Positions 16,615 to 24,757 of a stretch of DNA of 64,000 bases are shown here, piece by piece (within the stretch, counting starts at the first letter, position 1; every line of letters begins with the position of its first letter). The stretch is from Kibdelosporangium persicum (GTDB lineage Bacteria > Actinomycetota > Actinomycetes > Mycobacteriales > Pseudonocardiaceae): contig NZ_JAAATY010000006.1 of assembly GCF_013280595.1 (NCBI RefSeq), forward strand, positions 186,001-250,000, written 5' to 3'. The notes beneath the pieces are model-generated. The model saw only the letters and a list, made by a program, of their open reading frames with translations, did no database searches and was not told where the DNA came from. The position numbers and the translations under genes are program-made.

Positions 16615-17127
16615 CTACTCAGGCTTGGCGGTCAGCAACGCGAGAACCTGGTCCATCTTGGAATCAAGCCCTGCGGCCACCTGATCAATCTTGGAATCAA
16701 GCCCCGCGGCCACTCGGTCTATCTTCGAGTCAAGGCCGTCCAGCTTCAACGAATGTTCCTGTTGGCCGCGATCCAGCCTCTCCAGGCGACCGGTGTGTTC
16801 GCGCTGCGTGGATTCCACACTGGTCAGGCGACTGTCGACATCATCCATCCTGATCTCGACACGGCCGAGCCTTCCTTCGAGCCCACCGAGCCGGACGTCC
16901 ACAACGTCGAAGCGCGCGCCGACCCGGTTCATCCGGCAGTCGAGACTGCTCAACTTGGTGGTCACCGTGGTCAGCGCCACCTGCATGTCACCTATGCGGC
17001 GACTGTGTTCCCGCTGTGTCTCGCTGATGGTGGCCACCATCTTCATGGTGGCATCCGCTACCTCATAGAGGCCCTCCACATCTGCCGTGATCTGTCCCAT
17101 CCGAAACCTCTTCTCGGGGATCGACAT
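16615..17127 (-). CDS. Coiled-coil protein with 11-residue repeats
   Basis: A 170-residue hydrophilic protein that is almost wholly predicted coiled coil. The last 35 residues contain three near-identical units LDSKIDRVAAG, LDSKIDQVAAG and LDSKMDQVLAL; the 11-residue period is a hendecad, as in right-handed coiled coils, and at DNA level corresponds to 33-bp direct repeats. Upstream parts follow looser repeats (RMDDVDSRLTSVES). An ATG at 17100 has a better ribosome site (GAAGAGG) than the ATG at 17127, so the protein may be nine residues shorter. It has no membrane segment or known domain. It lies tail-to-tail with the HD/kinase gene, nine bases apart. Confidence 0.65.
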   Translation of the reverse strand: MSIPEKRFRMGQITADVEGLYEVADATMKMVATISETQREHSRRIGDMQVALTTVTTKLSSLDCRMNRVGARFDVVDVRLGGLEGRLGRVEIRMDDVDSRLTSVESTQREHTGRLERLDRGQQEHSLKLDGLDSKIDRVAAGLDSKIDQVAAGLDSKMDQVLALLTAKPE

Positions 17128-17156
17128 GCGGCCACCCTACCGGCTCCACGCCGCCC

Positions 17157-17170
17157 CTGAAGCGCTTCAG
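17157..17170. promoter_or_regulatory. 14-bp perfect palindrome CTGAAGCGCTTCAG
   Basis: This symmetrical site lies 30-70 bp upstream of the coiled-coil gene start. The GC centre and TGAA/TTCA flanks resemble LacI-family operators (CcpA-like TGAAANCGNTTTCA). No LacI regulator or sugar gene is adjacent, so the regulator is unknown. A chance palindrome of this length is unlikely in a short intergenic stretch but not impossible. Confidence 0.4.
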
Positions 17171-17258
17171 CCGCCCTCGGAGCCAAGGATCACTCGACCG
17201 GGTTGACCTGCGGAAATCCCACTTTTTGCGGTCCCAGAGGACCACCCGTGACCGCAGG

Positions 17259-18302
17259 CTACGAGTCGGGACTCGTGACCCCCGGCTCGAGCCCGGACAA
17301 CGCGCGATACGTGCGGTTGCCCGCGGCCGCCGCCCGGCGTTCCCGTCCCGTCGCCTCGATGTAGTTCTGGCTCGTGTTGAGGTTGGCGTGCCCGAGCAAC
17401 GCCATGATCTCCGCGGCGTTCGCACCGTCCTCGGCCAGCCGGGTCGCGAACGTGTGCCGCAACGCGTGCAGGTTCGCCCCGGTCGGGACCTGATCACGGA
17501 TGCCCGCCCAGCGATAACTCGTCTTCACCAGGTAGTCCAGCGCGCCACGGCCGATCGGTTCGCCGCGGTAGTCCAGCAGCAGGGCGGAGTTCGGGCCGAA
17601 CCGCTGGTGCGGGAACCGCTTCGCGCACGACGCCAGATACGCGTCGATCACCCGCTCCAGCGGGGGCTCGATCGGGATGGACCGTTCGCGGCTTCCCTTG
17701 CCTTGGACGTGCAGCCGCTGCTCGCCGGGCCTGCCGACCAGCGAGGACCGTTGCAGCGCACGGACTTCCGCCGACCGCAGGCCGGCGACCAGGCCGAGCG
17801 CGATCACCAGGACGTCGCGCTCCGGCCAGGGGTCACGGGCTTTGCGTGCCCCGGCCGCCGCGGCCGCGAGGAGCCGTTCGGGAGTGTCCTCACCACGCAG
17901 GGGCTTGGGGGAGGGCGGTGGTGCTTTCGGCCGGGTGACCGCGCCCATCGGGTTGCCTTCCAGCAAACCGTCGGCCACACAGAAGTTGAGGAACTGGTTC
18001 CAGGTCGACCAGGCCCGTGCCACCGAGGTTTTGGCGTGTTCGTCGGCGAACTCGCCGAACGCCGTCCGCAACGCCGGAACCGTCAGGTCCTGAATGGTTA
18101 GCTCGGCTACCGATTTGCCGGCGCCGTCGGCCAGTAGGGAAGTGATGCCGGACAGGTCACGGCGGTAGGCGGCAGTGGTGTGCGGGGAGTCCTTACGAGG
18201 TTTGCGGGCGACGAAGAACGCGTCCTGGGCGTGGAGCAGCAGCACGTGATCTTGATACCGGTAACCACCGACAATCCACATTTCAGCGTCCGTTGAATTC
18301 AT
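17259..18302 (-). CDS. Tyrosine recombinase/integrase
   Basis: A 347-residue site-specific recombinase. The N-terminal core-binding domain (about 25-125) is followed by the catalytic domain with the Arg in VAGLRSAEVRAL, the Lys in VQGKGSRERSIP, HALRHTFATRL, the LLGHANL histidine and the nucleophile Tyr in SQNYIEAT; all catalytic residues are present, so it should be active. No excisionase, phage or conjugation gene, nor a tRNA attachment site, is seen nearby. It could be a leftover of an integrative element or a chromosomal recombinase. An 8-bp inverted repeat overlaps its start codon. Confidence 0.9.
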   Translation of the reverse strand: MNSTDAEMWIVGGYRYQDHVLLLHAQDAFFVARKPRKDSPHTTAAYRRDLSGITSLLADGAGKSVAELTIQDLTVPALRTAFGEFADEHAKTSVARAWSTWNQFLNFCVADGLLEGNPMGAVTRPKAPPPSPKPLRGEDTPERLLAAAAAGARKARDPWPERDVLVIALGLVAGLRSAEVRALQRSSLVGRPGEQRLHVQGKGSRERSIPIEPPLERVIDAYLASCAKRFPHQRFGPNSALLLDYRGEPIGRGALDYLVKTSYRWAGIRDQVPTGANLHALRHTFATRLAEDGANAAEIMALLGHANLNTSQNYIEATGRERRAAAAGNRTYRALSGLEPGVTSPDS

Positions 18303-18322
18303 GCATAACGGTCATTATGCAT
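18301..18322. promoter_or_regulatory. Inverted repeat over the integrase start codon
   Basis: ATGCATAA (18301-18308), a six-base spacer, and TTATGCAT (18315-18322) form a perfect 8-bp inverted repeat. It overlaps the ATG of the integrase and is AT-rich compared with its surroundings. It could be an autoregulatory operator, a recombinase arm/core site, or an mRNA hairpin hiding the start codon. None is proven. Confidence 0.5.
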
Positions 18323-18619
18323 CAAACCGGACAAGCCTCAGTCTGTCGACGGCCAGAGACCTACGCGTCTTACGTCACGGTGACGATTCAATACATGCCT
18401 GATGTGCGCCTGACTCAACCAAGGGCGGCATCCTCCCGAAACCGTCACGGCTCGACCGCGAGCCCCAACGAAGGTTTCGCGTGAACGCGCCGACGGAGCG
18501 ACGCCGAGCGCGACGGACAGCCTTTGAGTGCCGGAAAACGAGTCCGTGAAGCCTCTTTCAGCCTTGACCAGTCGATCATCCCTAAGTTCGATAATCTACA
18601 TTATGTCAAGTAACGGCTG
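18323..18619. other. Intergenic region beside the integrase
   Basis: About 300 bp without a convincing gene and less GC-rich than the rest. It contains the dyad CGTCACGGTGACG near 18375 and an AT-rich patch near 18590-18605 (ATAATCTACATTAT). It is a candidate place for an attachment site of the integrase, but no matching direct repeat was found by eye. Confidence 0.35.
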
Positions 18620-18988
18620 TCAGGCCTCCCCGTCGAACTGGTCGGCGGCCAGGGACAGGGACGCCTTCTGCAGGATCGCCGGGATGTCCGCATCCGGGCA
18701 GTCACGCTCGTAGGCCGCGGCGACCTCGATGAACGCCTTGACACACCCGTTGACCATCAGCTGTGCGCGTTGGCTGAGTTCCTCGGCGACTTCCTGGGCT
18801 TTCTGGCGCACGATGGCGCCACATTCGGCCGGTACTCCCCCCACGTCCATGGTGATGTCGAGGGCTCCGTGCCGAAGCAGCGACAAGGCCGTCCTGATGT
18901 CCTCGGTGTCCTCGGAACCTCGCAAGGCGCCGTGTGCGACGGTCAGGACGCCGACTCCGGCCTGCATCGCTTCGATCCTGTTGATCAT
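18620..18988 (-). CDS. Hypothetical protein
   Basis: A 122-residue protein starting MINRIEAMQAGVGVLTVAHG with an amphipathic helical middle (VRQKAQEVAEELSQRAQLMV) and the acidic end QFDGEA. It has two cysteines, no membrane segment and no domain I can name. The start ATG is preceded by only a weak ribosome site. It is divergent from the WYL regulator, with a small dyad between them. Reading-frame composition looks protein-like, but confidence is moderate. Confidence 0.5.
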   Translation of the reverse strand: MINRIEAMQAGVGVLTVAHGALRGSEDTEDIRTALSLLRHGALDITMDVGGVPAECGAIVRQKAQEVAEELSQRAQLMVNGCVKAFIEVAAAYERDCPDADIPAILQKASLSLAADQFDGEA

Positions 18989-19021
18989 CTGCCCAGCATC
19001 GCATGCCTGGCCGTGGTAAGC

Positions 19022-19036
19022 GCTCATCCGGTGAGC
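19022..19036. promoter_or_regulatory. Dyad GCTCA-N5-TGAGC between divergent genes
   Basis: GCTCA (19022-19026) and TGAGC (19032-19036) form a short perfect inverted repeat 24 bp before the WYL regulator start. A position between the regulator and a divergent gene is the usual place for an autoregulatory operator. The dyad is short, so this is tentative. Confidence 0.3.
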
Positions 19037-19060
19037 ACTTTGTGTGCGAGGCTCTCCCCT

Positions 19061-20017
19061 ATGCGTGCTGACCGGCTTGTCGCGGCGTTGTTGTTGATGC
19101 AGTCGCGGGGTCGGGTGACGGCTGCCGAGCTGGCCGCGGAGCTGGAGGTCTCGGTGGCGACCGCGCGTCGTGATCTGGAGGCGTTGTCGGCGGCGGGAAT
19201 CCCGGTGTACCCGCAGGCCGGGCGTGGTGGTGGGTGGCAGTTGGTCGGCGGTGCCCGGACTGACCTCAGTGGACTGACCGCGGCGGAGGCGCAGGCGTTG
19301 TTCCTGTTGGTGGGGCCGGCGGCGGCGATCGCGCCGGAGGCGAAGGCGGCGTTGCGGAAGTTGGTGCGGGCGTTGCCGGACACGTTCCGGGCGGACGCGG
19401 AGGCCGCGGCGAGTGCGGTGGTGATCGATTCGAGCAGGTGGGGTGAGCGGGAGAAGGTCCGGTCGGGTCCGGTGGAGGTGTTGCAGTCGGCTGTGGTGCG
19501 GCGGCGGAAGGTGCGGTTCCGGTACACGAATCGGGCGCGTCAGGTGACTGAGCGGGTGGTTGATCCGTGGGGTTTGGTGGACAAGGACGAGGTCTGGTAC
19601 CTGGTGGCCGGGACGGAGAGTGGTCAGCGGACGTTCCGGGTGGATCGGATGCTGGACACGGAGGTGACCGACTCCCCTGCCGCGCGGCCGGATGATTTCG
19701 ACTTGTCGGTGGCGTGGGACGAGGTGGTCGATCGGGTGGAGCGCCGGCGGGGTTCGGTGTCGGCGGTCGTGGTGGCGCAGTCGAGGCATTTGTTCGTGTT
19801 GCAGGACCAGTTCGGCCGGCAGTGTGAGGTGCTGGAGGAGTTGCCGGACGGCCGGGTGCGGGTGAGGCTGGCGGCGCCGGCGCCGATCATGATCGCGCAG
19901 GTGCTGGCGGGGTGGGGCGCGTTGGTGGAGGTTGAGGAGTCGGACGCGGTGAAGGCCGAGTTGGCTCGACTCGGGTCGGAGTTGGTCAGTCGCTACGGAT
20001 CCCGAGGAGCATCGTGA
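19061..20017 (+). CDS. YafY-type HTH/WYL-domain transcriptional regulator
   Basis: A 318-residue regulator. The N-terminal winged helix covers MRADRLVAALLLMQSRGRV through LEVSVATARRDLEALSAAGI; GIPVYPQAGRGGGWQLV is the hallmark wing. The WYL domain (about 140-215) shows RRKVRFRY, TERVVDPWGLVDKDEVWYLVAG (given in part) and RTFRVDRML. A WCX-like C-terminal extension follows. Such proteins bind nucleic-acid or nucleotide ligands and control stress, DNA-repair or, in some lineages, phage-defence genes. Its targets here are unknown. The 3' end overlaps the methyltransferase gene by 32 bp. Confidence 0.9.
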   Translation: MRADRLVAALLLMQSRGRVTAAELAAELEVSVATARRDLEALSAAGIPVYPQAGRGGGWQLVGGARTDLSGLTAAEAQALFLLVGPAAAIAPEAKAALRKLVRALPDTFRADAEAAASAVVIDSSRWGEREKVRSGPVEVLQSAVVRRRKVRFRYTNRARQVTERVVDPWGLVDKDEVWYLVAGTESGQRTFRVDRMLDTEVTDSPAARPDDFDLSVAWDEVVDRVERRRGSVSAVVVAQSRHLFVLQDQFGRQCEVLEELPDGRVRVRLAAPAPIMIAQVLAGWGALVEVEESDAVKAELARLGSELVSRYGSRGAS

Positions 20018-20774
20018 CGGTGACGTGTTCGGTGTACGGCTGGTGCGGGCTGAGCGCGCGGTGGATGTCGTGGTGGAAGGTGTCGCGGTCGGTGGGCAGT
20101 TGTTCGGGTGAGAGTGCGGAGTAGACGCCGCCGACGATCTGGTCGATGTCCAGGGCTGTTGTGTAGGTGATTTCGTGGGTGTGGACGGTGTATCCGGCGG
20201 TGGTGAGGCTGTCGCGGTAGCGCTGTTGGGTGGCGGGGTCGGTGCCGCAGGTGGCGGCGAGGGGCCGGCCGAGCCAGTTCTCCATGAAGGTTCTCAGCGC
20301 GCGGGACCAGGTGGTGTCCTGGAGCCAGAGCGGAGTTCCGTTGGTGATGACCGCTACTCCCCCTCCGGTGCGCAGTAACGGGTGCGCGGTGCGGAAGAGG
20401 GTGTCGTGGTCCATCCAGTGCAGGGCTTGGCCGATGGTGATGAGGCTGACCGACTGGGGGCCGAGTAGCGGGATGAGGTGGGGCAGGTGGGTGTCGCCGC
20501 CGAGCAGCCAGGTGATGGGCCGCTCCCCTGCCGCGGCGCGGGCGTGGGCGAGCATGTCGGGTTCGATGTCCATGCCGATGACCGCGCCGGTGTGGTCGGT
20601 CAGCGGGATGGTGAGTTGTCCGGTGCCGCAGCCGAGGTCGATGGCGATGGCGATGGCGGTGTCGGTGGTGGTGAGGGTGAAGACGGTGGTGAGGGTGTCG
20701 AAGACTTCGGGTGGGTAGCCGCGGCGGTAGCGCTGGTAGTAGTCGGCGACGTCGCCGCGGAATCCCCTGCTCAT
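19986..20774 (-). CDS. Class I SAM-dependent methyltransferase
   Basis: A 262-residue methyltransferase starting MSRGFRGDVADYYQRYRRGY, which is common in ubiquinone-methyltransferase-like actinobacterial enzymes. SAM motif I is AIDLGCGTGQLTIPL, the acidic turn is GMDIEPDML, and the later ITIGQALHWMDHD is typical of the UbiE/COQ5-type group. The substrate is unknown. It converges on the WYL gene. Confidence 0.88.
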   Translation of the reverse strand: MSRGFRGDVADYYQRYRRGYPPEVFDTLTTVFTLTTTDTAIAIAIDLGCGTGQLTIPLTDHTGAVIGMDIEPDMLAHARAAAGERPITWLLGGDTHLPHLIPLLGPQSVSLITIGQALHWMDHDTLFRTAHPLLRTGGGVAVITNGTPLWLQDTTWSRALRTFMENWLGRPLAATCGTDPATQQRYRDSLTTAGYTVHTHEITYTTALDIDQIVGGVYSALSPEQLPTDRDTFHHDIHRALSPHQPYTEHVTVTMLLGIRSD

Positions 20775-20820
20775 GGTGTCAGCGTGCTGGTGGGGCGTGC
20801 CGGGCGGCCAGTGGTTCCGC

Positions 20821-21333
20821 TCAGGGCGTGATGGTTTTCCAGGCGCTGAGGCCGAGTGTGGTGGTGTTGCCGAGGTCGATGCCGCCGTCGGGTTCGACGG
20901 TCTGGAAGGCCTGGCCTGGTGCGGGGGCGATGTCGAGGTAGGCGCCCTGGGTGGCTTTGCGGTCGGTCTGGGTGACGAGGTTGCGCCAGAGCAGTCCGGC
21001 GTGGACGGTGTGGCCGGGTTCGAGGGTGATGGGTTGGGGTGGTGCGTCGAATCCTTCGACGGTGGCGACGCCGGCGGTTCCGTGGCCGATGTGGGCGTCG
21101 ATGGGTTGGCGGTTGTGGTCGAGGATGCGGATGTCGGCGTAGCCGTTGATCTGGGCTGGGGCGGTGCCTTGGTTGGTCAGTTGGATGTCGAGGCTGCGCA
21201 GGCCCATGGCGGCGTCGACGGCGCCGAGTTGGATGACGAGTTTCGGTGCGGGTGCGGGTGGTGGTGGGGCCGGTGGAGGTGGTGAGCCGCAGGCGGTCAG
21301 CAGGAGCGTGGTGAGGATGATCAGGTGTCGCAC
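20821..21333 (-). CDS. Secreted lipoprotein, DUF4232-like
   Basis: A 170-residue lipoprotein. The signal peptide MRHLIILTTLLLTACGS has a clear lipobox LLTAC, followed by a Pro/Ala linker. The mature domain (LGAVDAAMGLRSLDIQLTNQ and on, with GLLWRN and ends LGLSAWKTITP) resembles DUF4232 beta-sandwich proteins of actinomycetes. It would be processed by Lgt, LspA and Lnt; LspA and Lnt are encoded in this window. The role is unknown. Confidence 0.75.
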   Translation of the reverse strand: MRHLIILTTLLLTACGSPPPPAPPPPAPAPKLVIQLGAVDAAMGLRSLDIQLTNQGTAPAQINGYADIRILDHNRQPIDAHIGHGTAGVATVEGFDAPPQPITLEPGHTVHAGLLWRNLVTQTDRKATQGAYLDIAPAPGQAFQTVEPDGGIDLGNTTTLGLSAWKTITP

Positions 21334-21481
21334 GTGATCATCCTTTCAGGCGATACTGTCTGTTTACATGTGACCACCGTTCGTAGGTTCTAATCACAGG
21401 TATGTCACCTCATACTCGCGTTCGGCGCGGCGGTCGCCCTGTCCCCTGCATTGGCCGTCGGCTCCTTGTGGAGGTGTGTCC

Positions 21482-22798
21482 ATGAAGTTGCGGATCGGTG
21501 TGGCCGTTGCCGGTGTGGTGGTGCCTTTGGTGCTGGTCAATACCCCTTCGGCGGCCCAGTTGGAGACGGCGCGGCTGGAGGTGGAACAGCCGGATGCGAC
21601 GCCGTATTACTGGCAGGTTCCGGGGGCTGGTGAGCGGCGGTTGAAGCTCGCGGGGTTCGATGTCGAGCACGGTGCCGGCGGTGCTGTGCAGGTGGTCGGT
21701 GATCAGTCGGTGGCCGATCGGCTGGCTGGGTTGGGGTATCGGCCGGTGCGGCACGACACGGTGTACAAGGAGGTCCTCCCCCGCGTTCAGGACGTGGGTG
21801 TGCAGACGTTCTACGGTGGTTATCGCACTGCGGCGGAGCATTCGCGGCGTCTGACGGATGTGGCGGCGGCGTATCCGGCGTTGACGCAGGTGTACGACAT
21901 CGGTGACAGCTGGCGTAAGACGCAGGGTCAGGGTGGGCATGACATCCGGGCGGTCTGCATCACGCGTAAGCAGGCCGGGGATTGTGCGTTGAGCCCGAAT
22001 TCGGCCAAGCCGCGGTTCGCGTTGATCGCGCAGTTGCATGCGCGGGAGCTGGCGACGGGTGAGTTGGCGTGGCGGTGGATCGATCACTTGACCAGGGGGT
22101 ACGGCTCGGACGCCGAGGTGACGTCCATTATGGACACCACGGAGTTGTGGGTGGTGCCGGTGGCCAATCCTGACGGGGTGGACATTGTGGCCTCGGGCGG
22201 GAATCAGCCGTTGATGCAGCGCAAGAACGCCAACAACCCGACGGGGTGTTCGGGTGCGACGGGCGGGGTGGATCTGAACCGCAACTCGACGTTCAAGTGG
22301 GGTGGTGCGGGGACGTCGCGGTGTGGTGAGACGTATCAGGGTCCGTCGGCGGGGTCGGAGCCGGAGACGAAGGCGTTGGAGGCGTGGTTCCGGCAGTTGT
22401 TCCCGGATCAGCGTGGTCCGGGTGACACCGATCCGGCGCCGGTGACGACCAGGGGTGTGATGATCACGGTGCACAGCTACGGCAACTTGATCATGCCGCC
22501 GTGGGGGTGGACGTGGAACGCGAATCCGAACGCGGCGGGTCTGCGGGCGTTGGGGCAGAAGATGGCGGCGTTCAACGGGTACACGGTGCGGGCCGAGGGT
22601 GACACGACCGGGACGACGGATGATTTCACCTACGGCAACCTGGGTATCGCGAGTTACACGTTCGAGCTGGGGTCGTCCAGTGGTAACTGTGGCGGGTTCT
22701 TCCCGCAGTATTCGTGTGTGGACAGTTTGTTCTGGCCGCGGAACAAGGGGGCGTTGCTGACCGCGGCGCGGGCGGCGAAGGCGCCGTACGCGAGTTGA
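21482..22798 (+). CDS. Secreted zinc carboxypeptidase (M14)
   Basis: A 438-residue secreted metallocarboxypeptidase. A signal peptide ends near NTPSAA. The M14 domain begins after FYGGYRTAAEHSRRL. Zinc ligands are in QLHARELATGE (His and Glu) and VHSYGNL (His); VANPDGVD, DLNRNSTFKWGG and the catalytic Glu in YTFELGSSSGNC are present. The ATG at 21482 follows GGAGG by seven bases. It should remove C-terminal residues from extracellular peptides. It is divergent from the lipoprotein gene. Confidence 0.92.
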   Translation: MKLRIGVAVAGVVVPLVLVNTPSAAQLETARLEVEQPDATPYYWQVPGAGERRLKLAGFDVEHGAGGAVQVVGDQSVADRLAGLGYRPVRHDTVYKEVLPRVQDVGVQTFYGGYRTAAEHSRRLTDVAAAYPALTQVYDIGDSWRKTQGQGGHDIRAVCITRKQAGDCALSPNSAKPRFALIAQLHARELATGELAWRWIDHLTRGYGSDAEVTSIMDTTELWVVPVANPDGVDIVASGGNQPLMQRKNANNPTGCSGATGGVDLNRNSTFKWGGAGTSRCGETYQGPSAGSEPETKALEAWFRQLFPDQRGPGDTDPAPVTTRGVMITVHSYGNLIMPPWGWTWNANPNAAGLRALGQKMAAFNGYTVRAEGDTTGTTDDFTYGNLGIASYTFELGSSSGNCGGFFPQYSCVDSLFWPRNKGALLTAARAAKAPYAS

Positions 22799-22831
22799 CC
22801 TCGACTTGGGTTGAGGTTGCAGGCTGGGCGT

Positions 22832-23818
22832 ATGACGACACGTGCGATTCGGCAGTACGAGTTCGGCCCGGCTGAGGTGTTGCGGTTCGAGGAGGTGCCT
22901 GCCCCGGTTCCTGGCCGGGGTCAGGTGCGGATCAGGGTGGCGGCGGCGGGTGTGCATCTGCTGGACACGTCGATCCGCAGTGGTGCGAGCGGTGGGCCGT
23001 TTCCGTTGCCGCGGTTGCCGATGACGCCGGGCCGTGAGGTGGCTGGTGTGGTGGACGCGGTGGGTGAGGGTGTGGATCAGGCGTTGTTGGGTGCGCGGGT
23101 GGTGGCGCATCTGGGGCAGGCCAGCGGTGGGTATGCGGAGTTGGCGGTGGCGGGTGTCGAGTCGTTGCATGAGCTGGCGGATCATGTGGCGTTCGACAAG
23201 GCGGTGGCGATGATCGGCACCGGTCGGACGACGTTGGCGGTGTTGGAGATGGCGGCGCTGACGAAGGATGACGTGGTGTTGGTGCCCGCGGCCGCGGGTG
23301 GGATGGGTGCGTTGCTGGTGCAGGCGGCCAGGAATGTGGGTGCGTTCGTGGTGGGGTTGGCGGGTGGCGCGGAGAAGGTCGCGCGGGTGCGGGAGTTGGG
23401 TGCGGATGTGGTGGTGGATTATCGGGTGGATGGGTGGCCGGATCGGGTTCGCCAGGCGCTGGGTGAGCGTGAGGTGTCGGTGTTTTTCGACAGTGTCGGG
23501 GGTAAGACCGGGCGCGCGGGGTTCGAGTTGCTGGGGCTGGGTGGCCGGATGATGGTTTTCGGGTGGTCGTCGGGTGAGCCGGTGGAGTTCACGCCGGCGG
23601 AGTTGGTGGGGCGGAGTTTGTCGGTGTCGGCGGCGTTCCGGGCGCGGGTGTTGCGGCGTCCGGGTGGGGTGCGGGGGTTGGAGACGGCGGCGTTGGCGGC
23701 GTTGGCGCAGGGTGAACTGGTGCCGTTGACGCAGTCGTTCCCGTTGGCGGATGCGGCGGCGGCGCATCGGGCGTTGGAGACACGCGGCACGGTGGGCAAG
23801 GTGGTGCTGGTGGCGTGA
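22832..23818 (+). CDS. Zinc-independent quinone oxidoreductase-type MDR protein
   Basis: A 328-residue medium-chain dehydrogenase/reductase. The GroES-like N-terminus reads FGPAEVLRFEEVPAPVPGRG; the NADPH-binding motif is PAAAGGMGALLVQAA, with GADVVVDYR as the beta-alpha-beta partner. No zinc-binding cysteines are present, which fits quinone oxidoreductases (QOR/ZTA1). The start ATG at 22832 is used because upstream residues are not family-like. The electron acceptor is unknown. Confidence 0.88.
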   Translation: MTTRAIRQYEFGPAEVLRFEEVPAPVPGRGQVRIRVAAAGVHLLDTSIRSGASGGPFPLPRLPMTPGREVAGVVDAVGEGVDQALLGARVVAHLGQASGGYAELAVAGVESLHELADHVAFDKAVAMIGTGRTTLAVLEMAALTKDDVVLVPAAAGGMGALLVQAARNVGAFVVGLAGGAEKVARVRELGADVVVDYRVDGWPDRVRQALGEREVSVFFDSVGGKTGRAGFELLGLGGRMMVFGWSSGEPVEFTPAELVGRSLSVSAAFRARVLRRPGGVRGLETAALAALAQGELVPLTQSFPLADAAAAHRALETRGTVGKVVLVA

Positions 23819-23834
23819 TGCGATGATGTCGCGC

Positions 23835-24182
23835 ATGTCTTCCGCTGAGTTTCAGTCGTTGTCGATCGAGGTCGAGCAGGGGCCGTCGGGTCCTGTGTTG
23901 TCGGTGCAGGGTGAGATCGACACGGTGACGGCGCCTGAGTTGCAGGCTGGGGTGGAGCAGGCGATGCCGTCGGCCGGGCAGGCGCTGGTGGTGGATCTGG
24001 GCGGGGTGACGTTTCTGAGTTCGGCTGGGTTGTCGGTGCTGGTGCAGGCGCATCAGCAGGCCGAGGAGGCCGGGTGTGAGGTGCGGGTCGTGACGAACTC
24101 GAACACCGCTCGGGTGTTTCAGTTGACGGGGTTGACCGAGACGTTGCGGTTGTTCGATTCGGTGGAGGCGGCGCGGGGCTGA
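23835..24182 (+). CDS. STAS-domain anti-sigma factor antagonist
   Basis: A 115-residue single STAS domain: LSVQGEIDTVTAPELQ, VVDLGGVTFLSSAGLSVLVQ and RVVTNSNTARVFQLTG. The phosphorylatable serine region LSSAGL is present, as in SpoIIAA/RsbV proteins, so it probably works with an anti-sigma kinase encoded elsewhere. Several in-frame ATGs (23823, 23826, 23835) exist; none has a strong ribosome site. It lies 16 bp after the oxidoreductase gene and may be co-transcribed. Confidence 0.9.
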   Translation: MSSAEFQSLSIEVEQGPSGPVLSVQGEIDTVTAPELQAGVEQAMPSAGQALVVDLGGVTFLSSAGLSVLVQAHQQAEEAGCEVRVVTNSNTARVFQLTGLTETLRLFDSVEAARG

Positions 24183-24187
24183 TCACC

Positions 24188-24685
24188 ATGTGGGTGACTC
24201 GTGAGCGGCCCGGTGATGTGGCGGCGGTGCGTGCGGTGCATGTCGAGGCGTTCGGGCGTGAGCTGGAGGCGTCGCTGCTGGATGAGTTGCGGGCGTGTGA
24301 CGCGTGGATGCCGGAGTTGTCGTTCGTGGTGCGGTTCGGTGTGGATATCGCCGGGCATGTGGTGTGCACGCGGGCGTATGTGGATGAGTATCCGGTGGTG
24401 GCGTTGGGGCCGATCGGGGTGGCGCGCCGGTTTCAGGGCCAGGGGCTGGGCAGTGCGTTGATGCACACGGTGTTGGGTGCGGCGGACGCGTTGGGTGAGC
24501 CGTTGGTGGGTCTGTTGGGTGAGCCGCGGTTCTATCAGCGGTTCGGGTTCGGGCTGGGTGCGATGATGCATGTGCTGCCGCCGGATGAGAACTGGTTGCA
24601 GCATTTTCAGGTGCGGACGTTGGCGGCGTATGAGGAGAAGGTCCGGGGGACGTTCCGGTACGCCGCTCCGTTCGACGACATCTAG
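24188..24685 (+). CDS. GNAT-family N-acetyltransferase
   Basis: A 165-residue acetyltransferase of the YhbS-like type. The acetyl-CoA pyrophosphate loop is GVARRFQGQGLGSALM, preceded by the ALGPI strand and followed by LVGLLGEPRFYQRFGFGLG, the typical YhbS arrangement. The start lies five bases after the STAS stop. The substrate (protein N-terminus, amine or antibiotic) is unknown. Confidence 0.85.
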   Translation: MWVTRERPGDVAAVRAVHVEAFGRELEASLLDELRACDAWMPELSFVVRFGVDIAGHVVCTRAYVDEYPVVALGPIGVARRFQGQGLGSALMHTVLGAADALGEPLVGLLGEPRFYQRFGFGLGAMMHVLPPDENWLQHFQVRTLAAYEEKVRGTFRYAAPFDDI

Positions 24686-24706
24686 CGCTTGGTCAGCCAG
24701 CCGTGG

Positions 24707-24754
24707 CCTCGTGAGTGTTTATCAGGGTTCTAACCCTGATAAACACTCACGAGG
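24707..24754. repeat. 48-bp perfect palindrome at a convergent gene end (copy 1)
   Basis: The left arm (24707-24729) starts CCTCGTGAGTGTTTATC and the right arm (24732-24754) is its exact reverse complement, 23 bp each, with a two-base centre CT. It lies between the stops of the GNAT gene and the SPFH gene, so it can act as a bidirectional terminator. A degenerate copy occurs at 48623-48674. Transcribed, it would form an extremely stable stem with no loop to speak of. Confidence 0.85.
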
Positions 24755-24757
24755 GGG

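Noticed and set aside
21410-23836. An 808-codon open frame opposite the M14 and oxidoreductase genes
   Set aside because: Basic, repetitive composition and two certain genes on the other strand show it is a shadow frame.
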